A DNA stretch of 64,000 nt. It comes from Bog-113 sp963752695. GTDB taxonomy: Bacteria > Acidobacteriota > Terriglobia > Bryobacterales > Bryobacteraceae. The translations under genes and the position numbers were made by a program. Position 1 is the first letter of the stretch. The number at the start of each line of letters is the position of its first letter. The stretch spans positions 1-64,000 of the forward strand of contig CAVVZB010000004.1 in assembly GCA_963752695.1 (NCBI GenBank), written 5' to 3'. Shown here piece by piece: positions 1 to 7,661 of the stretch. The notes under the pieces are model-generated. The model did not search any database. It saw only the letters and a list, made by a program, of their open reading frames with translations, and was not told where the DNA came from.

Positions 1-1
1 G

Positions 2-1252
2 CTATTTCGACATGACGGCAACAGCCAGAGTGGCTAGCAATAAGGCTGGTGGCATGACCACGAGCCCGACCTTCAAAAACTGCCAACCGCTGATCTGTTC
101 GCCTTCGCGGCGTAGCGCGATCAGCCAAAGTACCGTTGCCAGCGATCCGGTGACGGAAAGGTTCGGGCCGAGGTCCACTCCGATAAGTACCGCGTCCCGG
201 ATGTGAGGTGGTTGGGAAATCGTTTGCAGCGCGCCGCCAGCTAATAATCCTGACGGCAAATTGTTCATGATGTTAGAAAGACCAGCAATCCCCGCGGCTG
301 CAGCGAGCGAACCGGCGATCTGATGCAGTCCCGCACACCAGGCCAGTACTTTTCCCACGAGTACCAGAGCGCCCGCGGAATTCAGGGCCTCTACGATTAC
401 AAACAATCCCGCTACCAGTGGCAGCACGCTCCACGAAACACCCTTAACTATTTCGCCCAATGCCTCGACGTTGGCGCGAGTGGAGATCAGGACGGCGAGC
501 GCGGCGGCGAGGAAGGTGGGCAGTCCCAGATCCAGCCCGAAGGCAGACGCGCCAATCAGGATGATTCCCGTTCCGACTATCCCCCAAGCAGCAAGCCGGC
601 CCTGTTTCGAAAGACTGGAGACATCGGACGACTCTTCTGTTTTTCCTTTCAGATCCTCACGAACCACCCATCGCAAAGCGGCGTAAGTTATCGCGATAGA
701 GCAGACGGATGGTAGAAGAAAGGTCTGCAACCAGGGAAACAGAGGAGGGATGTGTTTCCCATACACGACAAGATTGGCCGGGTTCGACACCGGCAGCACG
801 AAACTGGCTGCGTTGGCGATGAAGGCGCAGATTAAAAGATAGGGGAGTGGCTTTGTTTTCGCTTTTTGAACACCGGCATACACAGCCGGGGTGAGAACGA
901 CGGCAGTCGCGTCGTTGGACAAGAACACGGTCACAACGATCCCCACAAGGTATACGAGGGAAAACAGGCGGGCGCGGCTGCCCTTAGCCGCCGCTATTGC
1001 GAGAGAGGCAAGCCAATCGAACACGCCTTTGGTGCGCGCTAGCTCCGCGAGGAGCATCATGCCAGTGAGGAAGAGGTAGACATCGGCTCCTTTCGCCACA
1101 GCCATTCCAGCCTGCGACAGGGGAAGGAGCCGGCTGATCACAAGCAACAACGCACCTAAGCACGCCCACACGGCCTCGGGCCAGTCTCTTGGCCGAAAAA
1201 GGACACCGGCTATGCTCGCGCCGGCGATCAACCAGATCCATGCCGTGATCAT
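2..1252 (-). CDS. ArsB/NhaD-family anion transporter
   Basis: A complete 416-residue inner-membrane protein; its stop codon lies at the very edge of the window. It is almost entirely hydrophobic, with about ten to eleven membrane segments. The stretch SNDATAVVLTP near residue 113 matches the conserved FTNDATAL-type loop of the ArsB/NhaD (ion transporter superfamily) permeases, and a second related loop with NNLPSG occurs near residue 330, as expected for the inverted repeat of this fold. Family members export arsenite or antiport sodium or organic anions. No arsR or arsC is visible next to it, so arsenite as substrate is not supported. The ATG is followed directly by the first membrane helix. 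Family assignment is firm; substrate unknown. Confidence 0.85.
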   Translation of the reverse strand: MITAWIWLIAGASIAGVLFRPRDWPEAVWACLGALLLVISRLLPLSQAGMAVAKGADVYLFLTGMMLLAELARTKGVFDWLASLAIAAAKGSRARLFSLVYLVGIVVTVFLSNDATAVVLTPAVYAGVQKAKTKPLPYLLICAFIANAASFVLPVSNPANLVVYGKHIPPLFPWLQTFLLPSVCSIAITYAALRWVVREDLKGKTEESSDVSSLSKQGRLAAWGIVGTGIILIGASAFGLDLGLPTFLAAALAVLISTRANVEALGEIVKGVSWSVLPLVAGLFVIVEALNSAGALVLVGKVLAWCAGLHQIAGSLAAAAGIAGLSNIMNNLPSGLLAGGALQTISQPPHIRDAVLIGVDLGPNLSVTGSLATVLWLIALRREGEQISGWQFLKVGLVVMPPALLLATLAVAVMSK

Positions 1253-1363
1253 CGCGTGGCAGGTTCCGAGTGGTGATTTATGGCTTTAGCCATTTCACTA
1301 CAAGTAGGAGAGGTTAGGTCTTGGATTCTTTATTGATGATACATTCGGCGGCAGGGGGACATT

Positions 1364-2205
1364 TTGGGCCCGGTATTTCGAGACACCCGCGTTCTCGCCG
1401 CCGACCAGCGAGAGCAGCTCCGGCGCGACGGATACACAATTACAAGCGGACTATTAATCCCGATAGGATGCCGCAACTCTCGGATGCTTATGACCGGGCG
1501 ATGACTTCGCGGAGCGCAGAGCACAAAATCGGTAGCACGACGACGCGCCTCTACGATTTTGTCAACCGTGGCGCCGAATTCGACCCATTGTATATTCATC
1601 CGCCTCTATTGGAAGCCTGCTCCGAGATCATCGGCTCGCCATTCAAACTCAGCGCAACGCTTGGGCGGACGCTCCGCCCGGGGACGCGCGCGCAGGATCT
1701 TCACGTCGATATCCCGAGAGACTCGCCAGATGTTCCGATGGCCAGCTTTATTTACATGGTTGACGAGTTTCGCCCCGATAACGGCGCGACTCGATTCATT
1801 TCCGGTTCCCACAGATGGGCGAGTGTGCCGGAGGATGCGATAGGCGACCGCAAGCTGTCGCTGCAGGGAGAAATGCTTGCGTGTGCGCCTGCCGGCTCAA
1901 TGATTATATTCAATGCCTCCATTTGGCACGGCCACACGGCGAACCGGACGGGTCACCCTCGGCGCTCGGTTCAGGGCTACTTTATCCGGCGGGAAGTACG
2001 GGCGGAGTTCGATAATACTTCACGCATCACCCCGGAGACACTTGCCAGAATCAGTCATCGCGCGCGGTACGTTCTGGGATTCGGAGAAGAATCAGCCTTG
2101 ACCTTGCTTGAATGTTCAGGAGGGGTGCGGGAGGAAACCCGAACTTCGGCGCGAGTCGGACTTCTGGATCTGTTTACAGGTGTGGGGCGGGGCGCTGGTA
2201 GTTAG
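1364..2205 (+). pseudogene. Phytanoyl-CoA dioxygenase (PhyH) family gene with a frameshift
   Basis: The main frame (from about 1459) encodes a PhyH-type Fe(II)/2-oxoglutarate dioxygenase core. An HxD iron motif (LHVDIP), a distal His in IWHGHTANRTG and the 2-oxoglutarate-binding Arg just after it (RRSVQGYF) are present. The N-terminal part of the family (LAADQREQLRRDGYTIT) is encoded in a different frame between about 1379 and 1456. The two frames join at about 1456-1459, as though one base were lost in or near CTATTAATCCCG. The first frame can start at a TTG at 1364. Read without a shift, the plus frame begins with an arginine-rich stretch unlike the family. Either the gene is a recent pseudogene or the sequence has a one-base error. 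The last 35 residues are also atypical. Confidence 0.7.
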
Positions 2206-2290
2206 CGGTTCGGTGGGTCCGCATAAGCAACACTATCAACTTGCCAACAACCGTCGATGAGGGGTTTATCGCAGAAACTCTCGGGCCGGC

Positions 2291-2312
2291 ACTTCCATAC
2301 CAAAATGGAAGT
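2291..2312. repeat. Perfect 8-bp inverted repeat
   Basis: ACTTCCAT and ATGGAAGT flank a 6-base loop. It lies in the gene-free stretch between the PhyH remnant and tRNA-Pro and is not followed by a T run, so it is not an obvious terminator. A third partial copy (AACTTCCAAA) lies about 30 bases downstream. Function unknown. Confidence 0.5.
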
Positions 2313-2439
2313 TCTCCAGCGCCAAGCTTACCGATTCAGAAACTTCCAAAACTACCGGTTGAGGTTAAGGTAATGTGTTCTTAGATTCTGTCAGGGAGGC
2401 GGCTGCCCCCATTAGGTGAGTAGAGCCCAAGCCAACTAT

Positions 2440-2516
2440 TGGTCGGGGCGAGAGGATTCGAACCTCCGGCCTCCTGGTCCCGAACCAGGCGCTCTACCAG
2501 GCTGAGCCACGCCCCG
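2440..2516 (-). tRNA. tRNA-Pro (anticodon CGG)
   Basis: The reverse strand folds as a full cloverleaf of 77 nt: acceptor stem CGGGGCG/CGCCCCG, D arm GCTC/GAGC, anticodon arm CCTGG-TTCGGGA-CCAGG and T arm GGAGG-TTCGAAT-CCTCT. Loop positions 34-36 read CGG, which decodes proline CCG. Discriminator A and an encoded CCA end are present (TGGT at 2440-2443 on the plus strand). The rest of the gap from 2206 to 2602 holds only the inverted repeat at 2291-2312 and no open reading frame I would support. Confidence 0.95.
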
Positions 2517-2602
2517 AATTCAAAGAAAAGCGCCGCTTGGGACGCCCGCGTCTCAAGCAGTTAGACCCAGTATACACGGATCTGCCCTGGTAACATCCTC
2601 TT

Positions 2603-3931
2603 GTGACCGACACAGACGCTTTCCGAACATTGCCGTCGGTGCATGAACTCGCTGAACAGATCGCTGTCCTTAACCTTCCCTATCCCCGCGCGCTGGTCCT
2701 CGAAACTGCCCGGCTTTCGCTGCAACGGCTAAGGCAAGAAATCGCGGCCGGCTCGGCTTTATCCGATCGCGGGGAGGCGTTGCAAGCGGTCCGAATCGCG
2801 CTCGAGTCCTGGCGATCCCCATCCATGCGCCCGGTCATCAACGCCACCGGAGTTATTCTGCACACCAACCTCGGTCGAGCCCCTCTAGGCCAATTTGTAG
2901 CGCATCCGGGTTATTGCAATCTCGAATACGATGTTGCAACTGGCATGCGCGGAAAGCGCGACACGCACGTGCAGAAGCCGCTCGACTTTTTGCTGGGCGC
3001 AAGTTCCATCGCCGTCAACAATGGCGCCGCTGCCACGTTTCTCGCTTTCCACGAACTAGCCTCCGGTTTCGAAGTCATCGTTTCGCGGGGAGAACTGATT
3101 GAGATCGGCGACGGCTTCCGCATTCCTGAGATCCTGGAGCGCTCCGGCGCCACTCTGCGGGAAGTCGGCACTACCAACCGCACGCGGATTGAGGATTACC
3201 GGAATGCCATCAACAATCGCACGCGATTGCTGGTGCGCGTGCACCCCAGTAACTTTCACGTCTCAGGATTTACAGGCAAGCCGAAGCTGACCGAGTTGGC
3301 CGCTCTCGCCAGGGAACACGAAATCCCGCTTTACGAGGATTTGGGGAGTGGTAATCTGATTGATCTCCGCTCGTATGGCGTGGATGAACCGCGGGTAACC
3401 GACAGCCTCGCAGCCGGCGCCAACCTGGTCTCCTTTAGCGGAGACAAACTCCTCGGAGGCCCGCAGGCGGGAATTCTGGCCGGAGATCCGGATTTGATTC
3501 GGCGCCTGCGAGCCAATCCCTTGTTTCGCGCGTTCCGTTTAGACAAGCTGGTCTCGCAGGCGCTCGAGGAGAAACTTCGAAACCTTATCTTAGAGAACTG
3601 GGAGGCGATTCCCGCTTTACAGATGATCCGGCTGAGTCCGTCTCAAATCGCCGAGCGGGCACGCCGCTTATTTCCCAACGCCACTCTCATTGCGGGCGAG
3701 TCAGTAGTGGGGGGCGGCTCGACACCCAATCAGAGCCTGCCGACCACGCTCGTCGTCGCTGCCCGGCAGAATGCCACCGAGGCTGCACGAACTTTGCGCC
3801 GGAATGACCCACCAATTATCGCGAAGATTGCTCAGGGTCAGCTACTTCTGGACTTGCGGACCGTTTTCCGGGACGAGGAGCAAGCTCTTTCCCGAGCGGT
3901 GTTTGCACTTCCAGAAAACGCCGCGATCTAA
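2603..3931 (+). CDS. selA: L-seryl-tRNA(Sec) selenium transferase
   Basis: A 442-residue PLP enzyme that converts Ser-tRNA(Sec) to Sec-tRNA(Sec) using selenophosphate. The N-terminal helical domain is followed by the conserved RPVINATGVILHTNLGRAPL block (residues 76-95). The PLP-binding lysine lies in SGDKLLGGPQAG at K282. Length is slightly short of the usual 460 residues. The start is a GTG at 2603, placed by homology of the N-terminus. No selB, selD or tRNA-Sec is visible in this window, so the gene stands alone here. Downstream, efp converges with a few bases of overlap. The assignment to SelA, rather than another SelA-like PLP protein, rests on the strict K282 block. Confidence 0.9.
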   Translation: MTDTDAFRTLPSVHELAEQIAVLNLPYPRALVLETARLSLQRLRQEIAAGSALSDRGEALQAVRIALESWRSPSMRPVINATGVILHTNLGRAPLGQFVAHPGYCNLEYDVATGMRGKRDTHVQKPLDFLLGASSIAVNNGAAATFLAFHELASGFEVIVSRGELIEIGDGFRIPEILERSGATLREVGTTNRTRIEDYRNAINNRTRLLVRVHPSNFHVSGFTGKPKLTELAALAREHEIPLYEDLGSGNLIDLRSYGVDEPRVTDSLAAGANLVSFSGDKLLGGPQAGILAGDPDLIRRLRANPLFRAFRLDKLVSQALEEKLRNLILENWEAIPALQMIRLSPSQIAERARRLFPNATLIAGESVVGGGSTPNQSLPTTLVVAARQNATEAARTLRRNDPPIIAKIAQGQLLLDLRTVFRDEEQALSRAVFALPENAAI

Positions 3932-4485
3932 GCGCGCTCCTGATACGTCCCTTCAGCCGTATTCACCCGAATCTTTTCACCTTCCAGAATGAAAGCCGGG
4001 ACTTGCACCACCAACCCGGTTTCCATTTTGGCGGGCTTGGTTACATTAGACACCGTTGCGCCTTTAAGACCCGGTTCCGTTTCCATTACAGTCATGTCCA
4101 CAGTGGCAGGAAGTTCCACGCTAATTGCGCGGCCTTCATAGAACTCGACTTTCACTTTCAGCTGGGGAATTAGATATTCAACTCCGTCCCCAAGGATATC
4201 TTTGGTCAAGTGCAACTGTTCGTAGGTGCTGGTGTTCATGAAGTAGTAAGATTCGCCATCGTCGTAAAGATACTCCATCTCCACTTCGTCCAGGATTGCG
4301 CGTTCTACCTTGTCTTCCGAAGAGAAGCGGTGCTCCATCATCGAGCCGCTTTTCAAGTTACGCATCTTGGCCTGCACGAACCCGCGTAAGTTACCGGGCG
4401 TGCGATGGCTGACACTGAAGATGGAGTACAAGTCCTTGTTGAACTTGACTACCATTCCGGGCCTCAATTTCGTTGATGGAGTCAT
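3928..4485 (-). CDS. efp: Translation elongation factor P
   Basis: A 185-residue three-domain EF-P that rescues ribosomes stalled at polyproline. It begins TPSTKLRPGMVVKFN and keeps domains II and III through a C-terminal AFILEGEKIRVNT block. The start at 4485 is chosen because GGAGG lies five bases upstream of it (TACTGGAGGACTATG). An upstream in-frame ATG at 4542 would add 19 unrelated residues. The loop that normally carries the modified Lys or Arg reads HRTPGNLRGF, with Asn32 at the tip position. It therefore has neither the EpmA/YmfI-type lysine nor the rhamnosylated-arginine arrangement at that exact position, although Arg34 is two residues on. The gene is divergent from the propeller-cytochrome gene. 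Confidence 0.95.
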   Translation of the reverse strand: MTPSTKLRPGMVVKFNKDLYSIFSVSHRTPGNLRGFVQAKMRNLKSGSMMEHRFSSEDKVERAILDEVEMEYLYDDGESYYFMNTSTYEQLHLTKDILGDGVEYLIPQLKVKVEFYEGRAISVELPATVDMTVMETEPGLKGATVSNVTKPAKMETGLVVQVPAFILEGEKIRVNTAEGTYQERA

Positions 4486-4590
4486 AGTCCTCCAGTATAC
4501 GAAAGCACCGTTCCGGGAAGACTGCCCGGTAAACGAAGCCATGTCACAAATGTTTACGCAATATTCAGTAGAGATTCAGGGATCCCCGAG

Positions 4591-4596
4591 TACAAT
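4591..4596 (+). promoter_or_regulatory. Candidate -10 hexamer for the propeller-cytochrome gene
   Basis: TACAAT lies 43 bases upstream of the ATG at 4639, in the 153-base divergent gap between efp and the cytochrome gene. No convincing -35 hexamer is visible at 17 bases. This is a weak call. Confidence 0.25.
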
Positions 4597-4638
4597 GATC
4601 TAGAACCGCAAGCTAGTTCAAAAAGAGGTACACACACC

Positions 4639-7017
4639 ATGCCAAAGTTCCAATGGCTACTGCGCGGATTACCGCTCATTTGCGCAACGGTTTTCCCGTC
4701 CATCACCCAGACTAATCCCTCATCCTTCGTCAATTTTGAAGCCGCTCTTACCAGCCCGATCCGGCTCTCAGCCGACGGTACTCGTCTTTTCAGCGTGAAT
4801 AACCCGAATTCAACCGTTTCCGTTTTCGACGTAGGGTCCAATCCGGCGCAACCGGCTCTTCTGGCGGAGATCCCCGTCGGGATTGAACCCGTCTCCGTCA
4901 ACCCGCGAACGGACGATGAGGTTTGGGTCGTGAACCAGGAGTCTGACACAGTGAGTGTTGTTTCTGTTTCCCAAGCGGCAATCATCGATACGATTCAGTT
5001 GAAGGACGAACCCTCCGATGTCGTGTTTGCCGGGACTTACGCGTTTGTTAGCACCGCGCGCAATAATCAGATCAACGTGTATGACGCCTCAACGCGCCAC
5101 CTGATTAAGTCGATCCCCGTGTTTGGCGGCGGCCCTCGTCAGATGGTGGTCAGCCCCGATGGTTCGACCGTGTACGCGGCTTTTGCGATGTCTGGAAATG
5201 CAACAACGCTGATTCCTGAAACGATTGCCCCGCCACCGCCACCGCCTGTCAACCCAGCTTTGCCACCGGCCCCCCAACAGGGAATTCTGGTTACTGCAAC
5301 CGACCCGGCTTGGTCCCGCTTCATCAAGTGGACAATGCCGGACAACGACGTGGTTGCCATTAGCACGTCGACACTTTCAATTACCAAGTACTTCTCGGGC
5401 CTTGGCACGGTTAATCTGGGTCTAGCAGTTCAGCCATCCACGGGCAACCTCTACGTCACCAATACTGACGCTTTGAATTTGGTTCGTTTCGAGACCAACC
5501 TGAATGGGCACTTCGTGAACAATCGAGTAACCAAGGTCACACCGTCCGGAACCGTTACCGCTTACGATTTGAATCCGTCGGTGAAGTACACCGGGAAGCC
5601 TGATCCGGGGTCTCTCGCTGTTGCTCTAGCCCAGCCCGCTGGGATCGTGTTCGATGAGTCCGGCCAGAATATGTACGTTGCCGCTTTCGGAACCGACCGG
5701 GTGGCCAAGGTTGACCCTAACGGAAACGTGCTCGCGCGAATCGAGATCGATCCGAATGCCGTTGGCCCCATTGTCGCGCCAGCGTCGAAACGCGGCCCCC
5801 GTGGTCTTGCGATTAACAACAACGCCCATCAACTCTACGTCATGAACCGAATTTCAAATACAATTTCGGTTATTGACACCGACACGAACACGGTTACATC
5901 TGAGATCCGGACCGGAACTTCAGATCCGACTCCTGCCGCAATCACCCAAGGCCGTGCCTTCCTCTACGACGCCAAGCTTTCTGGAAATGGAACCGGCTCC
6001 TGCGCGGCATGCCATGTCGATGGCGAGGGCGATCACCTCTCTTGGGATCTTGGCGATCCGACCGGTTCGTTGTTCCCCGTTACACTTTCCAACGGGACCA
6101 CTTTCCAGGAGCATCCCATGAAAGGACCCATGAATACGCTTACGCTGCGCGGCCTGGTTAATCAGACGCCTTATCACTGGCGCGGGGACCGGCCGCAATT
6201 CTCGGACTTCAACGGCGCGTTCCAGGCTCTAATGGGTGGCACGCAACTTTCCAGCTCGGACATGACTGCTTACACCAATTTCATCAACACAATCGCTTAT
6301 ATGCCGAACCCCTTTGAGAACCTGGACCGTTCTTATCCGACCAATATCGCTGGAGGGAACGCGGCGCTTGGCGCCGAAGCCTTTGTCAAAACCGTGGTGA
6401 ATCTTCAGGGACAGACCTGTAATTCCTGCCATAGCGCAGCCAACTTTGGCTCGAATCGCCAACTGTTAATTCTGGGTACCGAAAACCAGCCCATGAAAAA
6501 CACGCCGCTCCGCGCGACTTATCAGAAGCAACTCTTCAATAAGTCGGGAGAGACCATCGACGGCTACGGAATCCTTCACGATGGGGCCGAGGAGAACATT
6601 CACACTTTCCTCGCCAGCAGGAATTTCATTGCGATTCGCAATAACCCCAAAGTGCAAAACGATATTTCAGCGTTCAATCTAGCGATCGACACAGGCATGC
6701 CCCCGGTGGTTGGATACACCGAGACTCTGAATCAGGCGCACATCACGAACCAGACGCTGCTGACCTACTGGGCCACCATGGAGTCCGAAGCAGTGAAAAC
6801 GGATTGCGATCTAATCGCGCATGGAACGGTAAACGGCGCGCGTGCCGACATGTTCTATAACACCAGCACAAAGGCGTATCAGGCACTTCAGCCGGGCGTC
6901 GGGCCGTTCACCCACGCACAGATGCTTTCGGCTCTTGAGGGCGGAAGCACCGTAACGTTCATGGGTGTTCCTTATGGGTCAGGCTCGCGTATGGTCGAGG
7001 GCGCGAAAATTCCATAA
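4639..7017 (+). CDS. Secreted beta-propeller protein fused to c-type cytochrome
   Basis: A 792-residue exported protein. A signal peptide (residues 1-25) is followed by a long YVTN/NHL-like beta-propeller made of repeats such as FSVNNPNSTVSVFD, VNQESDTVSVVS and LYVMNRISNTISVIDTDTN. A proline-rich insert lies near residue 195. The C-terminal third holds two haem c motifs, CAACH at about 455-459 and CNSCH at about 594-598, in a context resembling di-haem peroxidase/MauG-like cytochromes. It should act in the periplasm as an electron-transfer or redox enzyme. It converges on the GMC dehydrogenase set, separated by a strong terminator, which suggests a functional link (inference). No catalytic activity can be assigned from sequence. 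Confidence 0.8.
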   Translation: MPKFQWLLRGLPLICATVFPSITQTNPSSFVNFEAALTSPIRLSADGTRLFSVNNPNSTVSVFDVGSNPAQPALLAEIPVGIEPVSVNPRTDDEVWVVNQESDTVSVVSVSQAAIIDTIQLKDEPSDVVFAGTYAFVSTARNNQINVYDASTRHLIKSIPVFGGGPRQMVVSPDGSTVYAAFAMSGNATTLIPETIAPPPPPPVNPALPPAPQQGILVTATDPAWSRFIKWTMPDNDVVAISTSTLSITKYFSGLGTVNLGLAVQPSTGNLYVTNTDALNLVRFETNLNGHFVNNRVTKVTPSGTVTAYDLNPSVKYTGKPDPGSLAVALAQPAGIVFDESGQNMYVAAFGTDRVAKVDPNGNVLARIEIDPNAVGPIVAPASKRGPRGLAINNNAHQLYVMNRISNTISVIDTDTNTVTSEIRTGTSDPTPAAITQGRAFLYDAKLSGNGTGSCAACHVDGEGDHLSWDLGDPTGSLFPVTLSNGTTFQEHPMKGPMNTLTLRGLVNQTPYHWRGDRPQFSDFNGAFQALMGGTQLSSSDMTAYTNFINTIAYMPNPFENLDRSYPTNIAGGNAALGAEAFVKTVVNLQGQTCNSCHSAANFGSNRQLLILGTENQPMKNTPLRATYQKQLFNKSGETIDGYGILHDGAEENIHTFLASRNFIAIRNNPKVQNDISAFNLAIDTGMPPVVGYTETLNQAHITNQTLLTYWATMESEAVKTDCDLIAHGTVNGARADMFYNTSTKAYQALQPGVGPFTHAQMLSALEGGSTVTFMGVPYGSGSRMVEGAKIP

Positions 7018-7042
7018 AAGGCGCTTCTTTGCGCCTGACCTG

Positions 7043-7081
7043 TCGCCGCCCCTCTAGCAAGCCGGGCGGCGATTTTCGTTT
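7043..7081. terminator. Rho-independent terminator, bidirectional
   Basis: TCGCCGCCC (7043-7051) pairs perfectly with GGGCGGCGA (7064-7072) around a 12-base loop, followed by TTTTCGTTT. A smaller hairpin (AGGCGC/GCGCCT, 7019-7036) lies just upstream. It sits between the converging cytochrome and small-subunit genes and can serve the plus strand directly. Confidence 0.8.
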
Positions 7082-7087
7082 AGCCCC

Positions 7088-7660
7088 TTAGTGCTCGTGA
7101 ACGCAGCCCTCAAAGCTGCCGAGAGCCTGATTCCCCTTGTATCCCAACTCTTGAACCAGACCGGCGTACGAAGTATAGTAGCCGTCGGCGGTTAGCTTCT
7201 TCATGGCCTGAAAAAAAGCCGCTCCGAGAACATCGAGTTTGCCGGCATCCCCAGCCGCACTCACGGGCGTCAGCAGGGCAATTTGCTCTTCTGCGGGCAT
7301 GGTCGTAAACGGCTTGCCGTGGCTGTCGAGCCAGAGGATTCCTTCTCGAAACAGCTTCTGATGTTCCGCGTTCTGCAGCACCACTTGATCGATGTAATGT
7401 GGTACCCCAGCCGCGACCGCGCCCGGTGAATCGGTTGGAGGAATAATAAGATCGGCCAGGCGCTCGATCACCAGTGCTTCCGCGGCCGTGAAGAATTTCG
7501 GCTCAAATGGAACCGCCACCGGGACGGCGTAATGCGGGCCGACGTTGTGCGCATGTTCGGGTGCCTGTTGCCCATAGAGTTCATCCGCGGAAAAAGGGAA
7601 CGCACAGGTTGCGCCCACGGCTCCGATGATTTTCAATGACTGTCTGCGAGTCTCTGGCAT
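7088..7660 (-). CDS. Gluconate 2-dehydrogenase subunit 3 family protein (Tat-exported)
   Basis: A 190-residue protein with an N-terminal twin-arginine signal (ETRRQSLKIIGAVGA, Arg5-Arg6). The mature part (FFTAAEALVIERLADLIIPPTDSPGAVAAGVPHYIDQV) is the typical gluconate 2-dehydrogenase subunit 3 fold. In characterised enzymes this small subunit accompanies a signal-less GMC flavoprotein and carries it through the Tat system. It starts one base after the stop of the GMC gene and has a good Shine-Dalgarno (AGGGAG), so the two are surely co-translated. The substrate of the complex is unknown. Confidence 0.88.
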   Translation of the reverse strand: MPETRRQSLKIIGAVGATCAFPFSADELYGQQAPEHAHNVGPHYAVPVAVPFEPKFFTAAEALVIERLADLIIPPTDSPGAVAAGVPHYIDQVVLQNAEHQKLFREGILWLDSHGKPFTTMPAEEQIALLTPVSAAGDAGKLDVLGAAFFQAMKKLTADGYYTSYAGLVQELGYKGNQALGSFEGCVHEH

Positions 7661-7661
7661 A

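Noticed and set aside
2206..2439. Search for tRNA-Sec upstream of selA
   Set aside because: The GGGAGGCGGCTGCCCCC stretch near 2393 cannot fold as a tRNA-Sec; no UCA anticodon arm or long variable arm is present.
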